Source: Isoptericola sediminis
GTDB taxonomy: Bacteria > Actinomycetota > Actinomycetes > Actinomycetales > Cellulomonadaceae
DNA: 64,000 bases
Direction: 5' to 3'
Assembly: GCF_013085345.1 (NCBI RefSeq)
Contig: NZ_JABFAJ010000024.1
Coordinates: forward strand, 372,001-436,000
Shown here: one piece after another, positions 16,641 to 26,129 of the stretch
Layout of the letters: the number at the start of each line of letters is the position of its first letter
Position numbering within the stretch: position 1 is the stretch's first letter
Program-made: the position numbers and the translations under genes
Notes under the pieces: model-generated
Database searches by the model: none
Seen by the model: the letters and a program-made list of their open reading frames with translations, nothing else
What the model was told of the DNA's origin: nothing

Positions 16641-18010
16641 CGGTGCAGCGCGACCCCGCGTCGGGTCAGCTTGCGGGTGTAGACGGTGTCGGCGCACAGC
16701 AGCCGGCTCGTCACCGCGGCCAGCAGCACCGCGACCAGCAGCGCGGCCAGCAGGTCGGGGACGGCCAGCACCTCCACGACGAACGCCACCGCGGTGGCCG
16801 GTGCCCGGACGGTCCCGGCCAGGACGGCCGCCATCCCGATGACGGTGAAGGCGGCGGCGTCGGTGCCCGACCCCGGCCACACCGTGGTCACCACCTGGCC
16901 GCACGCGCCGCCGAGCATCGCCCCGACGAAGAGGGCCGGGGCGAACACCCCGCCGGAGCCGCCCACGCCCAGGGTGAGGCTCGTCGCCAGGATCTTCAGA
17001 GCCACCAGGGCCAGCAGCGTGACCAGGACGAACCGGCCGGCCAGCGCGTCGGCCACCGCGCCGTAGCCCACGCCGTACAGCTGCGGCCACCACAGCAGCA
17101 GACCGCCGAGCAGCAGCCCGCCGACGGCCGGGCGCAGCCACTCCGGGCCGCGCCACAGCCGGTCGCAGACGTCGGCGGTCGCGTACAGGAAGCGGGTGAA
17201 CAGGGCTCCGGTCGCCCCGGCGGCCACGCCCAGCACGCCCACGGCCGCGAGCGCCGGCCCGCCGGCGACGGTGTGCGGGGGCAGCGCCAGCAGCGGCCCG
17301 CCGGTGCCGAGCAGGTGCCCGACCCCGACGCCGGTGGCGACGGCGAGCGCCAGCACGGCCAGGGCCCCGCCGCTGATCTCGAGCAGCACGAGCTCGACGG
17401 CGAAGAGCGCCCCGGCGAGCGGGGCGTCGAAGGCGCCCGTGATGCCCGCCGCCGCGCCGGCGGCGACGACGGCGCGCAACCGGTGGTCCGGCAGGCGCAG
17501 GAGCTGGCCGGCCCCGGAGGCCAGCACGGCACCGATCTGGACGGTCGGGCCGACCACGCCCACGCTGCCTCCCGAGCCCAGGCAGACCGAGGCGGCGTAC
17601 GCCTTGACCGCGGCGACCCGGGGCGGCACGCGGCCCCCGTCGCGGGCGACGGCGAGCATCACCTCGGGCACCCCGAGCCCGCGGGCGCTCACCGGCGCCC
17701 ACCGGTGCACGACGGGTCCCTGCAGGAGGCCGCCCAGCACGGGCGCCGCCACGAGCACCCCGGCACCGAGCCAGGGCACCGCCGGGTGCGAGAGGTCGAC
17801 CCCCACGGAGTGGAGGGACGGGTCGGCGGAGCCGGTGAACACCTGCGTGAGCAGCCCCACCAGCGCGCGGAGGGCGACCCCGCCGAGGGCGCCGAGGGCG
17901 CCGGCCGCGACGGCGACCACGACGAGCGCCGCGGGGCGCACCTCGTGCGCACCGGGGCGCCCCGTGGGCACCAGACCGGCGCGCCAGGAGCGGGAACCGG
18001 GGGTGTGCAC
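16637..18010 (-). CDS. ClC-family chloride channel, gating Glu replaced by Val (second copy)
   Basis: 457 aa, about ten spans. Motif order fits Cl[10 protein letters not shown] (first, GSGIP in ClC-ec1), [17 protein letters not shown] (second, GREGP) and [18 protein letters not shown] (third). The gating Glu is Val (codon 17552-17554, residue 153), and the Ser of the first motif is Leu. The proton-side acidic residue may remain in [16 protein letters not shown] 18010 has -10 TAGCAT (18023-18018) 7 nt upstream, a leaderless start. Inserted, in opposite orientation, between the Nudix gene and pdxT. Confidence 0.88.
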   Translation of the reverse strand: MHTPGSRSWRAGLVPTGRPGAHEVRPAALVVVAVAAGALGALGGVALRALVGLLTQVFTGSADPSLHSVGVDLSHPAVPWLGAGVLVAAPVLGGLLQGPVVHRWAPVSARGLGVPEVMLAVARDGGRVPPRVAAVKAYAASVCLGSGGSVGVVGPTVQIGAVLASGAGQLLRLPDHRLRAVVAAGAAAGITGAFDAPLAGALFAVELVLLEISGGALAVLALAVATGVGVGHLLGTGGPLLALPPHTVAGGPALAAVGVLGVAAGATGALFTRFLYATADVCDRLWRGPEWLRPAVGGLLLGGLLLWWPQLYGVGYGAVADALAGRFVLVTLLALVALKILATSLTLGVGGSGGVFAPALFVGAMLGGACGQVVTTVWPGSGTDAAAFTVIGMAAVLAGTVRAPATAVAFVVEVLAVPDLLAALLVAVLLAAVTSRLLCADTVYTRKLTRRGVALHR

Positions 18011-18017
18011 CTGTTCG

Positions 18018-18062
18018 ATGCTAGACGACCGGCTTCGGCTGCGGCGCCGTGGTGCGTACACT
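18018..18062. promoter_or_regulatory. Back-to-back leaderless promoters (ClC and pdxT)
   Basis: Minus-strand -10 TAGCAT (18023-18018) is 7 nt from the ClC GTG; plus-strand -10 TACACT (18057-18062) is 6 nt from the pdxT GTG. Neither start has a Shine-Dalgarno site. Confidence 0.55.
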
Positions 18063-18068
18063 GCCGCG

Positions 18069-18701
18069 GTGACCACGACGATCGGAGTACTCGCCCTGCA
18101 GGGGGACGTGCGCGAGCACACCCGGGCCCTGGAGGGCGCCGGTGCGCGCGTCGTGCCGGTCCGCCGCCGCGCCGAGCTCGAGGCGGTCGACGGCCTCGTG
18201 CTGCCCGGCGGGGAGTCCACCACGATGGACAAGCTGCTGCGCGTGTTCGAGCTGCGTGACCCGCTGTGCGCCGCGATCGCCGACGGCCTGCCGGTCTACG
18301 GCTCGTGCGCGGGCATGATCCTGCTGGCGGACCGCATCACCGGGGGGATCGAGGGGCAGCAGACGCTCGGCGGGATGGACGTGACGGTCCAGCGCAACGC
18401 GTTCGGCCGCCAGGTCGACTCCTTCGAGGCGGACCTGCCGATGCAGGGGTTCGAGGGCGGTCCGATGCGGGCGGTGTTCATCCGCGCGCCCTGGATCACC
18501 GAGGCGGGCCCCGGGGTGGAGGTGCTCGCCCGCATCCCCGAGCGCTCCACCGCCGGCGAGGGCCTCGGCGAGGCCGCCGGTAAGATCGTGGCAGCCCGTT
18601 CGGGGCGACTGCTCGCGACCGCGTTCCATCCGGAGGTCACCGGGGACTGGCGGGTGCACGCGCAGTTCGTCCGCGAAGTCAACGCCACGCGAAGGAGTTA
18701 G
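18069..18701 (+). CDS. pdxT: Pyridoxal 5'-phosphate synthase glutaminase subunit PdxT
   Basis: 210 aa. Supplies ammonia from glutamine to PdxS. Seen: [21 protein letters not shown], the nucleophile Cys in YGSCAGMI, and the His-x-Glu pair in [13 protein letters not shown] 18069 is the only start consistent with the family N-terminus and the -10 spacing. 7 nt before yebC, whose Shine-Dalgarno site is in its tail (GAAGGAG). Confidence 0.95.
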   Translation: MTTTIGVLALQGDVREHTRALEGAGARVVPVRRRAELEAVDGLVLPGGESTTMDKLLRVFELRDPLCAAIADGLPVYGSCAGMILLADRITGGIEGQQTLGGMDVTVQRNAFGRQVDSFEADLPMQGFEGGPMRAVFIRAPWITEAGPGVEVLARIPERSTAGEGLGEAAGKIVAARSGRLLATAFHPEVTGDWRVHAQFVREVNATRRS

Positions 18702-18708
18702 TCAGGTC

Positions 18709-19467
18709 ATGTCCGGTCACTCGAAGTGGGCCACGACCAAGCACAAGAAGGCGGCGATCGATGCCAAGCGTGGCAAGCTCTTCGCGAAGCTGATCAAGAA
18801 CATCGAGGTCGCCGCCCGCACCGGCGGGGGCGACCCCGCGGGCAACCCGACGCTGTTCGACGCCATCCAGAAGGCGAAGAAGTCGTCCGTCCCCAACGAC
18901 AACATCGACCGCGCGGTCAAGCGCGGTTCCGGTGAGGGCGCCGACGCCGTCGACTACCAGGTCATCATGTACGAGGGTTACGGCAACAACGGCATCGCCG
19001 TCCTCGTGGAGTGCCTCACCGACAACAAGAACCGTGCCGCGGCCGAGGTGCGCACGGCCTTCACGCGCAACGGCGGGTCGCTGGCCGACCCCGGCTCGGT
19101 GTCCTACCTGTTCTCCCGCAAGGGTCAGGTCGTGGTGCCCAAGGCCGACGGCGTCACGGAGGACGACGTCATGCTGGCGGCGCTGGACGCGGGCGCCGAG
19201 GAGGTCATCGACCAGGGCGACTACATCGAGGTGCTGTCCGAGGCGACCGACCTGGTCGACGTGCGCTCCGCGATCGTGGACGCCGGGATCGAGTACGACT
19301 CCGCGGACTCGATCTGGCACCCGTCGATGCAGGTCGAGGTCGACGTCGAGGGGGCGCGCAAGATCATGCGGCTCATCGACGCCCTCGAGGACAGCGACGA
19401 CGTGCAGAACGTGTACGCGAACTTCGACGCCCCCGACGAGGTCATGGCCGCGCTCGACGAGGACTGA
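18709..19467 (+). CDS. yebC: YebC/PmpR-family translation/transcription factor
   Basis: 252 aa, full length. The family opening [22 protein letters not shown], the middle [19 protein letters not shown] and the end [20 protein letters not shown] are all present. YebC proteins were described as regulators and more recently as helping ribosomes at proline-rich stretches. Conserved position before ruvCAB. Confidence 0.95.
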   Translation: MSGHSKWATTKHKKAAIDAKRGKLFAKLIKNIEVAARTGGGDPAGNPTLFDAIQKAKKSSVPNDNIDRAVKRGSGEGADAVDYQVIMYEGYGNNGIAVLVECLTDNKNRAAAEVRTAFTRNGGSLADPGSVSYLFSRKGQVVVPKADGVTEDDVMLAALDAGAEEVIDQGDYIEVLSEATDLVDVRSAIVDAGIEYDSADSIWHPSMQVEVDVEGARKIMRLIDALEDSDDVQNVYANFDAPDEVMAALDED

Positions 19468-19535
19468 CACGCAGCGCACCGCAGGTGCGGGCGCGCCTCG
19501 GCGGCCCTGTCGGGGGTGCGTGAGACAGTGACGGC

Positions 19536-20132
19536 GTGCGAGTGCTGGGAGTGGATCCGGGGCTGACCCGGTGCGGTGTCGGGGTCGTGGACTCCCGGCG
19601 GGGGCGCCGGGCCGCCCTCGTGGGCGTCGGTGTGCTGGGCTCGGCGCCGGGCACGAGCACGGACCTGCGCCTGCTGACGATCGCCGACGGCCTGGAGAGC
19701 TGGCTGGACGAGCACACCCCGGACGTCGTGGCGGTGGAGCGCGTCTTCGCCCAGAACAACCGGGGGACCGTCATGGGCACCGCGCAGGTCGCCGGCCTGG
19801 CGATGGTCGCCGCCGCCCGGCGCGGCGTCCCGGTCGCCCTGCACACCCCCAGCGAGGTCAAGGCCGCCGTGACCGGTTCCGGCCGGGCGGAGAAGGCGCA
19901 GGTCCAGCGCATGGTCGCCTCGATCCTGCGGCTGGACACCGCACCGAGCCCGGCGGACGCCGCCGACGCCCTCGCGCTGGCCATCACCCACCTGTGGCGC
20001 CCGGCGGGCGCCCTGCAGGGCGGCGACCACCACGAGCTCACCCCCGCGCAGCGCGCCTGGGCGGCGGCCGAGCACCGCGCACGCGGGCGGCAGCGCGCCC
20101 CGCGCACCCCACGGAAGGAACACGTCCGATGA
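19536..20132 (+). CDS. ruvC: Crossover junction endodeoxyribonuclease RuvC
   Basis: 198 aa Holliday junction resolvase. Acidic active-site residues: D in [14 protein letters not shown] in [12 protein letters not shown], and D's in [16 protein letters not shown] non-family, Arg/Gln-rich tail of about 25 residues follows. GTG 19536 has -10 GACAGT (19524-19529) 6 nt upstream. No LexA box was found here, unlike my recollection for the mycobacterial gene. Confidence 0.95.
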   Translation: MRVLGVDPGLTRCGVGVVDSRRGRRAALVGVGVLGSAPGTSTDLRLLTIADGLESWLDEHTPDVVAVERVFAQNNRGTVMGTAQVAGLAMVAAARRGVPVALHTPSEVKAAVTGSGRAEKAQVQRMVASILRLDTAPSPADAADALALAITHLWRPAGALQGGDHHELTPAQRAWAAAEHRARGRQRAPRTPRKEHVR

Positions 20133-20752
20133 TCGCCTCCCTCACCGGCACCGTGGCGCAGGTCGCCCTGGACCGCGCGGTGGTCGACGTCGGCGGCGTG
20201 GGCCACCTGGTCCACGCGACGCCGTCGACGCTCGCCGGTCTGCGCGTGGGGGAGCGGACCCTGCTGCACACGACCCTCGTGGTGCGCGAGGACTCGCTGA
20301 CGCTCTACGGCTTCGCCGACACCGAGGAGCGCGAGGTGTTCGAGACCGCGCAGTCGGTGTCCGGGGTCGGCCCGCGGATCGCCCTGGCGATGCTCGCCGT
20401 GCTCACCCCGTCCGCCCTGCGCCGCGCGGTGGCGGACGAGGACACGGCCGCGCTGCGGCGCGTGCCCGGGATCGGCACCAAGAGCGCCCAGCGCATCGTG
20501 CTCGAGCTCTCCGGGCGGCTCGGTGCACCGACGGACGCGGCCGGCACCGAGGACGGCGGCACCGCCCCGACCGGCGGCGACGGTCGCGACCAGGTCGTCG
20601 AGGCGCTGGTCGGTCTGGGCTGGTCCGCCAAGATCGCCGAGGGCGCCGTGGACAAGGCGCTGGCGGAGGCCGGCACCGAGAGGATCGCCGCCGCCGACGT
20701 TCCTGCCGTGCTCCGCGCGGCTCTGAGGCAGCTGGGGCCGCGCCATGGCTGA
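20129..20752 (+). CDS. ruvA: Holliday junction branch migration protein RuvA
   Basis: 207 aa. OB-fold N-terminus ([20 protein letters not shown]), two HhH motifs ([19 protein letters not shown] and [18 protein letters not shown]) and the C-terminal domain III ([20 protein letters not shown]) that touches RuvB. ATG overlaps the ruvC stop by 4 nt; end overlaps ruvB by 8 nt. Confidence 0.96.
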   Translation: MIASLTGTVAQVALDRAVVDVGGVGHLVHATPSTLAGLRVGERTLLHTTLVVREDSLTLYGFADTEEREVFETAQSVSGVGPRIALAMLAVLTPSALRRAVADEDTAALRRVPGIGTKSAQRIVLELSGRLGAPTDAAGTEDGGTAPTGGDGRDQVVEALVGLGWSAKIAEGAVDKALAEAGTERIAAADVPAVLRAALRQLGPRHG

Positions 20753-21848
20753 GGGCGCGATCGACCCCCAGGACCTCGGCGAACGGCTCGTCGGCGCGGG
20801 TGCCGACGAGGTCGAGCGCGCGGCCGAGGCGGCGCTGCGGCCCAAGAAGCTCGACGACTTCGTCGGGCAGCGGGTGGTGCGCGACCAGCTCTCCCTGGTG
20901 CTGCAGGCCTCCATGGCGCGCGAGACGGCGCCGGACCACGTGCTGCTGTCGGGTCCGCCCGGGCTGGGCAAGACCACGCTGGCCATGATCATCGCCGCCG
21001 AGCTGGGGACCTCGCTGCGGGTCACCAGCGGCCCGGCGATCCAGCACGCGGGCGACCTCGCCGCCGTGCTGTCCTCGCTCGAGGAGGGCGAGGTGCTGTT
21101 CATCGACGAGATCCACCGGCTCGCCCGCCCGGCCGAGGAGCTGCTCTACGTCGCGATGGAGGACTTCCGGGTCGACGTCGTGGTGGGCAAGGGCGCCGGT
21201 GCCAGCGCGATCCCGCTGACCCTGCCGCCGTTCACGGTGGTGGGGGCCACCACCCGGTCCGGCCTGCTGCCGGCCCCGCTGCGCGACCGTTTCGGGTTCA
21301 CCGGGCACCTCGACTTCTACGAGGCGGCCGAGCTGGAACGGGTGATCCTGCGTTCGGCCGGGCTGCTCGGTGTCGAGATCAGGCACGAGGCCGCGCACGA
21401 GATCGCGGGCCGCTCGCGCGGCACCCCGCGGATCGCCAACCGCTTGTTGCGCCGCGTGCGGGACTGGGCGCAGGTGCGCGGCGACGGTGTGCTCGACCTG
21501 CGGGCGGCCCGGGCCGCGCTGGAGGTCTACGAGGTCGACCCGATCGGCCTGGACCGGCTGGACCGCGCCGTCCTGGCGGCGCTGTGCCGCCGGTTCGGCG
21601 GCGGGCCGGTCGGGCTGACGACGCTGGCGATGACCGTCGGCGAGGAGTCCGACACCGTTGAGACGGTCGCCGAGCCGTACCTCGTGCGCGAGGGACTGGT
21701 CGCGCGCACCCCCCGCGGGCGGGTCGCGACCGCCGCGGCGTGGGAGCACCTGGGGCTGGAGCCGCCGGCGGGGACGTGGGCCGCACCGGCGTCGGCGAGC
21801 GGTGAGGGAACCGGGGCGACGTCGCGCACGTTGTTCGACGAGGTCTGA
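20745..21848 (+). CDS. ruvB: Holliday junction branch migration ATPase RuvB
   Basis: 367 aa AAA+ motor. Walker [12 protein letters not shown], Walker [10 protein letters not shown], sensor 1 [10 protein letters not shown], Arg finger region RDRFGF, and winged helix at the end ([20 protein letters not shown]). A short C-terminal extension (about 25 residues, Thr/Ala/Gly) follows the usual end. Confidence 0.97.
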   Translation: MAEGAIDPQDLGERLVGAGADEVERAAEAALRPKKLDDFVGQRVVRDQLSLVLQASMARETAPDHVLLSGPPGLGKTTLAMIIAAELGTSLRVTSGPAIQHAGDLAAVLSSLEEGEVLFIDEIHRLARPAEELLYVAMEDFRVDVVVGKGAGASAIPLTLPPFTVVGATTRSGLLPAPLRDRFGFTGHLDFYEAAELERVILRSAGLLGVEIRHEAAHEIAGRSRGTPRIANRLLRRVRDWAQVRGDGVLDLRAARAALEVYEVDPIGLDRLDRAVLAALCRRFGGGPVGLTTLAMTVGEESDTVETVAEPYLVREGLVARTPRGRVATAAAWEHLGLEPPAGTWAAPASASGEGTGATSRTLFDEV

Positions 21849-21867
21849 GGGTGCCGCCCGGCACCCT
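21848..21867 (+). terminator. Short hairpin after ruvB
   Basis: AGGGTGCC-N4-GGCACCCT, 8-bp stem beginning in the ruvB stop codon. It is directly followed by TAGACT (21867-21872), a candidate -10 for yajC, so the hairpin probably separates the two transcription units. Confidence 0.5.
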
Positions 21868-21913
21868 AGACTGAGACGAACACACGATCTTCCGATAGAA
21901 GGACTGAATCCCC

Positions 21914-22345
21914 GTGGACCCCACGATCATCATCCTCTTCGTCGCGCTCGCCGCGCTCATGCTGTTCATGAGCTCGCGGACGCGCAAGCAGCAGAAGCAG
22001 CAGGCCGAGTTCCGGTCCTCGCTCGCCCCCGGCCAGGAAGTCATGACGGGTTCCGGGCTCGTCGGCACCGTGGTCGACATCGACGAGGAGTCGGACATCG
22101 TCACCCTCGAGTCCGCCCCGGGTTCCCAGACCCGCTGGCTGCGGGCCGCCGTCGTCAAGCGGATGGACCAGCCGGTGGCGGACTCCGAGGACGACGAGGT
22201 GACCGAGGACACGTCGGAAGCCGGTAGCATCGCCCCCGCAGACGGTCCCGTCGAGGTGCCGGACGACCTGTCGGAGCTGGACACCGCGGAGCGGAAGGTC
22301 CAGGAGGACAAGCGCCGGGAGCACGGCGAGACCGAGGACAAGTGA
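21914..22345 (+). CDS. yajC: Preprotein translocase subunit YajC
   Basis: 143 aa. One N-terminal span (IIILFVALAALMLFM), basic stretch RTRKQQKQQAEFRSSLAPG, the YajC core VMTGSGLVGTVVDIDEESDIVTLE, and a long acidic tail as in other actinobacteria. GTG 21914. Accessory to SecDF; genes follow. Confidence 0.93.
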   Translation: MDPTIIILFVALAALMLFMSSRTRKQQKQQAEFRSSLAPGQEVMTGSGLVGTVVDIDEESDIVTLESAPGSQTRWLRAAVVKRMDQPVADSEDDEVTEDTSEAGSIAPADGPVEVPDDLSELDTAERKVQEDKRREHGETEDK

Positions 22346-22350
22346 CCTCC

Positions 22351-22380
22351 GCGCCGGTCGGGCCCTGACCCGACCGGCGC
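22351..22380 (+). terminator. Hairpin between yajC and secD
   Basis: Perfect 12-bp stem (22351-22362 with 22369-22380), 6-nt loop, no U-tract. In the middle of a conserved operon it may act as a partial terminator or an mRNA processing/stability element. Confidence 0.55.
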
Positions 22381-22424
22381 CATCACGCTCCGCTCCGGCG
22401 GCGCGCACACGGGAAGAGAACCAA

Positions 22425-24389
22425 GTGGCCAACTCCAGCACGCGGCGCTCGCGTCCGGTACGCACGCTCGTGGTCTTCGCGCTCCTGTCGATGGTGGTGC
22501 CGTTCGTGGCCCTCCTCGTCGGGACCTACCTGGACCCCAAGAGCGACGACAACCCCGGCGGCGCCAGCCTGGCACCCGGACTCGCTCTCGACCTGCAGGG
22601 CGGGACCCAGATCATCCTGACGCCGACGTCGACGGATGGTTCCGAGCTCACGCCGGAGGCGATCGACGAGTCGATCAACGTGATCCGGCAGCGCATCGAC
22701 TCCTCCGGCGTCGTCGAGGCCGAGATCGTCAACCAGGGTGGCGAGAACATCGTCGTCTCCATCCCTGGCGAGGTGTCCCAGGCGACGATCGACCTCGTCT
22801 CCCAGCCGGCGCAGATGCGCTTCCGCCCGGTCCTGGCCTACGAGCTCGGGATCCCGTCCCAGCAGCCGTCCGCGGAGGCGTCCGAGGGCGCCGACGGGTC
22901 CGGCGAGGGCGACGCGGCCGGGGGCGAGGGCGACGCGGCCGAGGGCGAGACCCCGGCCGGAGCCACCCCGGAGGAGCTCGCCGCGCTCGACGAGCAGATC
23001 GCGACCGAGGCGCAGGACGTCGACCCCACCGACGCCTCCGACCTCGCGCAGATCACGCCGGCCGTGCAGGAGAAGTTCGACGCCCTCGACTGCACCGACC
23101 CGGCCAACCTGGCCGGCGGCGGCGGGGCGGACCCGGACCAGGTCCTGGTCACCTGCTCCAACGACGGCAGCATGCTGAAGTACATCCTGGGCCCGGTCGA
23201 GGTCGACGGCACGCACCTGAGCAACGCCAGCTCCGGGCTCGGCTCCGGCCCCAACGGCACGACCACCAACGAGTGGGTCGTGAACATCGAGTTCGACGCC
23301 GAGGGCACCACGGAGTTCCGCCAGGTCACCGAGCGGCTGCAGAGCCTGGAGTCCCCGCGTAACCAGTTCGCGATGGTCCTGGACGGGCTCGTCATCTCGG
23401 CGCCGTCGCTGGCGCCCGGTGTGATCATCACCGACGGCCAGGCGCAGATCTCCGGGTCGTTCACCCGGGACTCGGCGGCCACGCTGGCCAACCAGCTGAG
23501 CTTCGGCTCGCTGCCGATCGCCTATGAGGTCCAGAGCCAGGAGACGATCTCGGCCACGCTCGGCTCCGAGCAGCTCCGCAACGGTCTCATCGCGGGTCTG
23601 ATCGGTATGGCCCTGGTGGTCGTCTACTCGCTCTTCCAGTACCGCACCCTGGGTCTGGTGACCGTCGGTTCGCTGCTCATCGCGGGCGCCATCACCTACG
23701 TGTTCATCGCGCTGCTGTCCTGGACGATCGACTACCGCCTGTCCCTGGCGGGCGTCGCCGGTCTGATCGTGGCCATCGGCTTCACCGCGGACTCGTTCAT
23801 CGTGTACTTCGAACGCATCCGGGACGAGATGCGTGACGGACGCTCGATGGCGATGGCGGTCGAGCGGGGATGGCGACGGGCCAAGCGCACCGTCCTGGCC
23901 GCCAAGTCGGTCACGCTGATCTCCGCGATCGTGCTCTACTTCCTCGCCGTCGGCGGGGTGCAGGGCTTCGCGTTCACCCTGGGTCTGACGACGATCATCG
24001 ACATCGCCGTGGTCTTCTGGTTCACGCACCCGACGCTGCAGCTGCTGACCAAGGTGCCGTTCTTCCGCGACGGTCACTCGCTGTCCGGGCTCTCGCCCGA
24101 GCGCCTGCGCAGCACCAGCGGCCCCCGGTACGTGGGGGCGGGGCGCTTCTCGACGCCGGAGCCGACGCCGGAGACCTCCGAGGAGCCCGAGAAGGAACCG
24201 GTGCCCGCCTTCGCCGGGGCCACGGCCTCGCCGGCGCCGAGCACCGACGACTCGGGTCGCCGGATGACGATCGCCGAGCGCCGCGCGGCGCAGCGCCGTG
24301 CGGCCGCCGCGGACGGGCCGCCGGACGACCCCGGGACCGACGAACGCCGTGACGACGCCGTCCCCGGCGAGAACGAGGAGAGCCGCTGA
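22425..24389 (+). CDS. secD: Protein translocase subunit SecD
   Basis: 654 aa. N-terminal span at about 14-36, then the periplasmic P1 domain opening with LALDLQGGTQIILTP, and five C-terminal spans including the ISATLGSEQL-ALVVVYSLFQYR segment and GFTADSFIVYFERIRDEMR. An acidic low-complexity insert (residues about 145-190, with a GEGDAA repeat) and a Cys pair region (LDCTDPANLAGG ... LVTCSNDG) are typical of actinobacterial SecD. Uses the proton gradient to pull exported proteins outward. GTG 22425 after GGAAGAGAA. Confidence 0.95.
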   Translation: MANSSTRRSRPVRTLVVFALLSMVVPFVALLVGTYLDPKSDDNPGGASLAPGLALDLQGGTQIILTPTSTDGSELTPEAIDESINVIRQRIDSSGVVEAEIVNQGGENIVVSIPGEVSQATIDLVSQPAQMRFRPVLAYELGIPSQQPSAEASEGADGSGEGDAAGGEGDAAEGETPAGATPEELAALDEQIATEAQDVDPTDASDLAQITPAVQEKFDALDCTDPANLAGGGGADPDQVLVTCSNDGSMLKYILGPVEVDGTHLSNASSGLGSGPNGTTTNEWVVNIEFDAEGTTEFRQVTERLQSLESPRNQFAMVLDGLVISAPSLAPGVIITDGQAQISGSFTRDSAATLANQLSFGSLPIAYEVQSQETISATLGSEQLRNGLIAGLIGMALVVVYSLFQYRTLGLVTVGSLLIAGAITYVFIALLSWTIDYRLSLAGVAGLIVAIGFTADSFIVYFERIRDEMRDGRSMAMAVERGWRRAKRTVLAAKSVTLISAIVLYFLAVGGVQGFAFTLGLTTIIDIAVVFWFTHPTLQLLTKVPFFRDGHSLSGLSPERLRSTSGPRYVGAGRFSTPEPTPETSEEPEKEPVPAFAGATASPAPSTDDSGRRMTIAERRAAQRRAAAADGPPDDPGTDERRDDAVPGENEESR

Positions 24390-25492
24390 TGGCCGGCAGC
24401 ATGACCTTCGCCCAGTGGGGCAACGACCTGTACACGGGTCGTCGCTCCTACCCGATCGTCGCGAAGCGGCGGGTCTGGTTCTCGATCGTCGGCGTCCTGG
24501 GGATCGCCTCGATCATCATCCTGCTCACCAAGGGCCTCACCCTCGGGATCGACTTCCGGGGCGGTTCGGAGTTCACGGTCAACGGCACGTCGACGACCGA
24601 GCAGTCGGTCGCCGTCGACGCCGTGCACGAGGTGCTTCCCGAGGACGAGCCGCGCGTCGCGGTCGTCGGCGGCGACGCCGTCCGGGTCCAGACCTCGCAG
24701 GTCTCCGGCGCCGACGAGACGGCCGTGGTCGAGGCCCTCGCCGCCGGGTACGGCGTCGAGGCCGCGGACGTCGACTCCTCGTTCGTCGGCCCCACGTGGG
24801 GTGAGTCGGTCTCCGAGAAGGCGCTGTGGGGCGTGACGGTCTTCGTCCTCCTCGCGGCGGCCTTCATGGCCGTGTACTTCCGCGCCTGGCGGATGTCGGT
24901 CGCCGGCATCCTGGCGATGCTCAGCGACCTGCTGATCTCCGCCGGGGTGTACGCCCTCATCGGCTGGGAGGTCACCCCGTCCACGATCATCGGCTTCCTG
25001 ACGATCCTGGGCTTCTCGCTCTACGACAAGATGGTCGTGTTCGACAAGGTGCGCGAGAACACCACCGGGGTGCTCGACCAGTCGCGCAACACCTACGCCG
25101 AGCGGGCCAACCTGGCCGTCAACCAGACCTTGGTGCGGTCCATCAACACCTCCGTGGTGGCCCTGCTCCCGGTGGCGGGCATCCTCTTCCTCGGTGCCTT
25201 CGTGCTCGGCGCGGGCACCCTGCGGGACCTCTCGCTCTCGCTGTTCGTCGGTATCGCGGTCGGTGCGGCCTCGTCGATCTTCCTGGCCACGCCGCTGGAC
25301 GTGTCGCTGCGCCAGCGCGAGCCGAAGATCCGCCGCCACACCGAGGAGGTGCTGGCCGAGCGGGGGCGCCTGGCCGACGAGGGCGGCCACGAGGCCGAGC
25401 TCGCGGCCGTGGCCGCCGGACGGTCCCAGCTGATCCCGGGGCACCACCAGGGGCACGGGTCCCAGCCGCGCCGCAAGCGCGGCGGCCGGTGA
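24389..25492 (+). CDS. secF: Protein translocase subunit SecF
   Basis: 367 aa, six spans. Signature GIDFRGGSEF after the first span, and SAGVYALIGWEVTPSTIIGF and YDKMVVFDKVRENT in the transporter core. ATG overlaps the secD stop by 1 nt; its stop overlaps apt by 4 nt. Soluble basic tail of about 50 residues. Confidence 0.95.
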   Translation: MAGSMTFAQWGNDLYTGRRSYPIVAKRRVWFSIVGVLGIASIIILLTKGLTLGIDFRGGSEFTVNGTSTTEQSVAVDAVHEVLPEDEPRVAVVGGDAVRVQTSQVSGADETAVVEALAAGYGVEAADVDSSFVGPTWGESVSEKALWGVTVFVLLAAAFMAVYFRAWRMSVAGILAMLSDLLISAGVYALIGWEVTPSTIIGFLTILGFSLYDKMVVFDKVRENTTGVLDQSRNTYAERANLAVNQTLVRSINTSVVALLPVAGILFLGAFVLGAGTLRDLSLSLFVGIAVGAASSIFLATPLDVSLRQREPKIRRHTEEVLAERGRLADEGGHEAELAAVAAGRSQLIPGHHQGHGSQPRRKRGGR

Positions 25493-26079
25493 CGTCACCC
25501 GTGATCGAGGACGACATCTCGGTGGTCGCCCTGGCCGGGCTCGGTCCGGCCAGGGCGGCCGAGATCCGCTCGCTCATCCAGGACATCCCGGACTACCCGC
25601 ACCCGCCGGTCGTCTTCCGGGACATCATGCCCCTGCTGGCGGACGGTGCGGCCCTGGCCGACGTCACCGACGCGTTCGCCTCCCTGGTGGAGGCCGACGG
25701 CGGCGTCGACGTGGTCGCCGGGATGGAGGCGCGCGGGTTCCTCCTCGGCGCGCCGCTGGCCACCCGGCTCGGCGTGGGCTTCGTCCCGCTGCGCAAGGCG
25801 GGCAAGCTGCCGCCGCCGGTCGAGCGCGAGGACTACGAGCTGGAGTACGGCACGGCGTCCATCGAGCTGCGCCGGGGAACACTGCAGCCCGGTGCGCGTG
25901 TTCTCGTGGTCGACGACGTGCTCGCCACGGGCGGGACGGCCGAGGCCGCCGCCCGGCTGGTGCAGCGCAGCGGGGGGACGGTCGTGGCACTGGCGTTCCT
26001 GCTCGAGCTGGCCGCCCTGGGCGGTCGGGCCCGGCTCGGTGACCACACCGTCGAGACCCTGTTGCGGGTGGGGACGTAG
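25489..26079 (+). CDS. apt: Adenine phosphoribosyltransferase
   Basis: 196 aa. Salvages adenine to AMP using PRPP. Core: [44 protein letters not shown] and the PRPP loop [20 protein letters not shown] 25489 overlaps the secF stop; a second GTG at 25501 would lose only four residues. Conserved order apt-rel. Confidence 0.95.
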   Translation: MTSPVIEDDISVVALAGLGPARAAEIRSLIQDIPDYPHPPVVFRDIMPLLADGAALADVTDAFASLVEADGGVDVVAGMEARGFLLGAPLATRLGVGFVPLRKAGKLPPPVEREDYELEYGTASIELRRGTLQPGARVLVVDDVLATGGTAEAAARLVQRSGGTVVALAFLLELAALGGRARLGDHTVETLLRVGT

Positions 26080-26129
26080 ACTTGCCGTCCCGGAGGTCAC
26101 CCCGGCGGCGATGGGCGAAGGAGGTGCTC

